DNA of 64,000 bases, taken from Gordionus sp. m RMFG-2023. Its lineage: Eukaryota > Nematomorpha > Gordioida > Chordodea > Parachordodidae. The notes beneath the pieces were generated by a model that was not told the origin of the DNA, ran no database searches, and worked only from the letters and a program-made list of their open reading frames with translations. The position numbers were made by a program, and so were the translations under genes. Below are positions 61,101 to 64,000 of this stretch, piece after piece. The stretch spans positions 18,193,666 through 18,257,665 of the forward strand of contig NC_088778.1 of assembly GCF_954871325.1 (NCBI RefSeq), in the 5' to 3' direction. Each line of letters begins with the position of its first letter. The first letter of the stretch is position 1.

Positions 61101-64000
61101 TCTATATATTTAATACTATTACTAACCCTAAATCTAACACTAACCCTAACCCTAACCTTAACTCTCTAACCCTAACCCTAACATAATGATTTAACCCTTA
61201 ATATCTCTTGAGTTTTTTTATATTTTTAAAATCCCTTGTAAGGGATTTATTATATTTTCACGTGATAAGCATTTTTACTAATGTTTCACATATATATATA
61301 AAAAACACTTTAATATATACTTTATGAACTTAAAAAAATAATTTTAAAATATTCTTATTATATTCTATATATTTAATACTAATACTAACCCTAAATCTAA
61401 CACTAACCCTAACCCTAACCCTAACACTAACCCTAACCCTAACATTAACTCTCTAACCCTAACCCTAACATAATGATTTAACCCTTAATATCTCTTGAGT
61501 TTTTTTATATTTTTAAAATCCCTTGTAAGGGATTTATTATATTTTCACGTGATAAGCATTTTTACGTATGTTTTACATATATATATAAAAAACACTTTTA
61601 TATATACATTATGAACTTAAAAAAATATTTTTAAAATATTCTTATTATATTCTATATATTTAATACTAATACTAACCCTAAATCTAACACTAACCCTAAC
61701 CCTAACCCTAACACTAACCCTAACCCTAACCTTAACTCTCTAACCCTATCCCTTACCCAATGATTTAACCATTAATATCCCTTGAGTTTTTTTATATTTT
61801 TAAAATCCCTTGAAAGGATTTTATTATATTTTCACGTGATAAGCATTTTTACGTATGTTTCACATATATATATAAAAAACTCTTTAATATATACTTTATG
61901 AACTTAAAGAAATAATTTTAAAATATTCTTATTATATTCTATATATTTAATACTATTACTAACCCTAAATCTAACACTAACCCTAACCCTAACCTTAACT
62001 CTCTAACCCTAACCCTAACACAATGATTTAACCCTTAATATCTCTTGAGTTTTTTTATATTTTTAAAATCCCTTGTAAGGGATTTATTATATTTTCGCGT
62101 GATAAGCATTTTTACGTATGTTTCAAATATTTATATAAAAAACACTTTAATATATACTTTATGAACTTATAAAAATAATTTTAAAATAATCTTATTATAT
62201 TCTATATATTTAATACTAATACTAACCCTAAATCTAACACTAACCATAACCATAACTTTAACTCTTTAACCCTAACCCTAACCCAATGATTTAACCATTA
62301 ATATCCCTTGATTTTTTTATATTTTTAAAATCCCTTGAAAGGATTTTATTATATTTTCACGTGATTAGCATTTTTACGTATGTTTCACATATATATATAA
62401 AAAACACTTTAATATATACTTTATGAACTTAAAAAAATAATTTTAAAATATTCTTATAATATTCTAAATATTTAATACTAATACTAACCCTAAATCTAAC
62501 ACTAACCCTAACCCTAACCCTAACACTAACCCTAACCCTAACACTAACCCTAACCCTAACATTAACTCTCTAACCCTAACCCTAACATAATGATTTAACC
62601 CTTAATATCTCTTGAGTTTTTTTATATTTTTAAAATCCCTTGTAAGGGATTTATTATATTTTCACGTGATAAGCATTTTTACGTATGTTTTACATATATA
62701 TATAAAAAACACTTTTATATATACATTATGAACTTAAAAAAATATTTTTAAAATATTCTTATTATATTCTATATATTTAATACTAATACTAACCCTAAAT
62801 CTAACACTAACCCTAACCCTAACCCTAACACTAACCCTAACCCTAACCTTAACTCTCTAACCCTAACCCTAACCCAATGATTTAACCATTAATATCCCTT
62901 GAGTTTTTTTATATTTTTAAAATCCCTTGAAAGGATTTTATTATATTTTCACGTGATAAGCATTTTTACGTATGTTTCACATATATATATAAAAAACTCT
63001 TTAATATATACTTTATGAACTTAAAGAAATAATTTTATTCTATATATTTAATACTATTACTAACCCTAAATCTAACACTAACCCTAACCTTAACTCTCTA
63101 ACCCTAACCCTAACACAATGATTTAACCCTTAATATCTCTTGAGTTTTTTTATATTTTTAAAATCCCTTGTAAGGGATTTATTATATTTTCGCGTGATAA
63201 GCATTTTTACGTATGTTTCAAATATTTATATAAAAAACACTTTAATATATACTTTATGAACTTATAAAAATAATTTTAAAATAATCTTATTATATTCTAT
63301 ATATTTAATACTAATACTAACCCTAAATCTAACACTAACCATAACCATAACTTTAACTCTTTAACCCTAACCCTAACCCAATGATTTAACCATTAATATC
63401 CCTTGATTTTTTTATATTTTTAAAATCCCTTGAAAGGATTTTATTATATTTTCACGTGATTAGCATTTTTACGTATGTTTCACATATATATATAAAAAAC
63501 ACTTTAACTTTATGAACTTAAAAAAATAATTTTAAAATATTCTTATTATATTCTATATATTTAATACTAATACTAACCCTAAATCTAACACTAACCCTAA
63601 CCCTAACCCTAACACTAACCATAATCATAACTTTAACTCTTTAACCCTAACCCTAACCCAATGATTTAACCATTAATATCTCTTGATTTTTTTATATTTT
63701 TAAAATCCCTTGAAAGGATTTTATTATATTTTCACGTGATTAGCATTTTTACGTATGTTTGACATATATATATAAAAAACACTTTAATATATACTTTATG
63801 AACTTAAAAAAATAATTTAAAAATATTCTTATTATATTCTATATATTTAATACTAATACTAACCCTAAATCTAACACTAACCCTAACCCTAACCCTAACA
63901 CTAACCCTAACCCTAACCTTAACTCTCTAACCCTAACCCTAACCCAATGATTTAACCATTAATATCCCTTGAGTTTTTTTATATTTTTAAAATCCCTTGA
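49153..64000 (+). repeat. Satellite array with telomere-type CCCTAA repeats (~54 monomers)
   Basis: The block is uninterrupted and runs off the window. Monomers of about 255-290 bp each have an AT-rich body (AATGATTTAACC, then TTAATATC(C/T)CTTGA, TTTTAAAATCCCTTG, TTTTCACGTGAT(A/T)AGC, TACTTTATGAACTT) and a patch of CCCTAA units mixed with CACTAA, CATAAC, CTTAAC and AATCTAA variants. Length differences come largely from the number of CCCTAA units. Markers recur in larger blocks: CTAACAATAACCC near 49921, 54611, 57045 and 60602 is followed by CCCTATCCCTTACCC at 51057, 55747, 58187 and 61744, i.e. 1136-1142 bp later each time. No ORF of note occurs. It is likely subtelomeric or another heterochromatic satellite. 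Confidence 0.95.

Noticed and set aside
49153-64000. A true terminal telomere
   Set aside because: Perfect CCCTAA runs are only a few units long and always embedded in ~270-bp monomers, so this is a telomere-derived satellite, not a telomere tract.

Overview
The window is AT-rich DNA from an animal. The evidence is a tolloid/BMP1 metalloprotease gene and a boule (DAZ-family) germline RNA-binding gene, both split by many GT-AG introns, together with a dense load of metazoan transposons and a satellite carrying CCCTAA/TTAGGG telomere-type repeats. TTAGGG-type repeats and very short introns (most often exactly 42 bp) fit a non-arthropod, non-vertebrate bilaterian, but the sequence alone does not give the species.

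Layout. 1-16005 (+): a tolloid gene running from the furin site through the astacin protease, CUB1, CUB2, EGF1, CUB3, EGF2, CUB4 and CUB5 to the stop codon, about 910 codons in 17 exons. The signal peptide and prodomain lie upstream of the window. Two large introns hold a foldback element with minisatellite arms (3562-7357) and a 5'-truncated LINE with a restriction-like endonuclease (9406-11300, antisense). 16291-22045: an old, decayed Ty3/gypsy-type LTR retrotransposon (minus strand) with tandem repeats inside its LTRs and a hAT-like MITE inserted in its pol region. 22046-31744: a transposon graveyard with MITEs, a 17-bp-type minisatellite, two MULE (Mutator-like) transposase relics, long inverted repeats and a 402-bp hairpin MITE with a perfect 8-bp target duplication.

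32903-37702: a hAT transposon with its own 8-bp target duplication, interrupted by a second hAT (34227-35843) that has another perfect 8-bp duplication. 38848-40421 (-): the boule gene, 11 coding exons, 381 codons plus stop, with the initiator ATG alone in its coding exon. 41100-43280: a ~2.2-kb element of unknown class with ~250-bp inverted ends. 43285-44237: one arm of a second foldback copy with six ~119-bp repeats. 44586-47413: a broken element with an HHCC/DDE integrase, followed by ~255-bp tandem modules (47430-48320). After a 10-N gap, 49153-64000 is one uninterrupted satellite of about 54 monomers (255-290 bp). Each monomer has an AT-rich body with a CACGTG box and a patch of telomere-type repeats, and the monomers are arranged in larger recurring blocks.

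The two host genes are unrelated in function: tolloid is a secreted protease of extracellular matrix and BMP signalling, and boule is a cytoplasmic translational regulator in germ cells. Most of the rest is repeat-derived. Exon borders were placed by hand from splice signals, reading phase and remembered family sequences, and no search was run.
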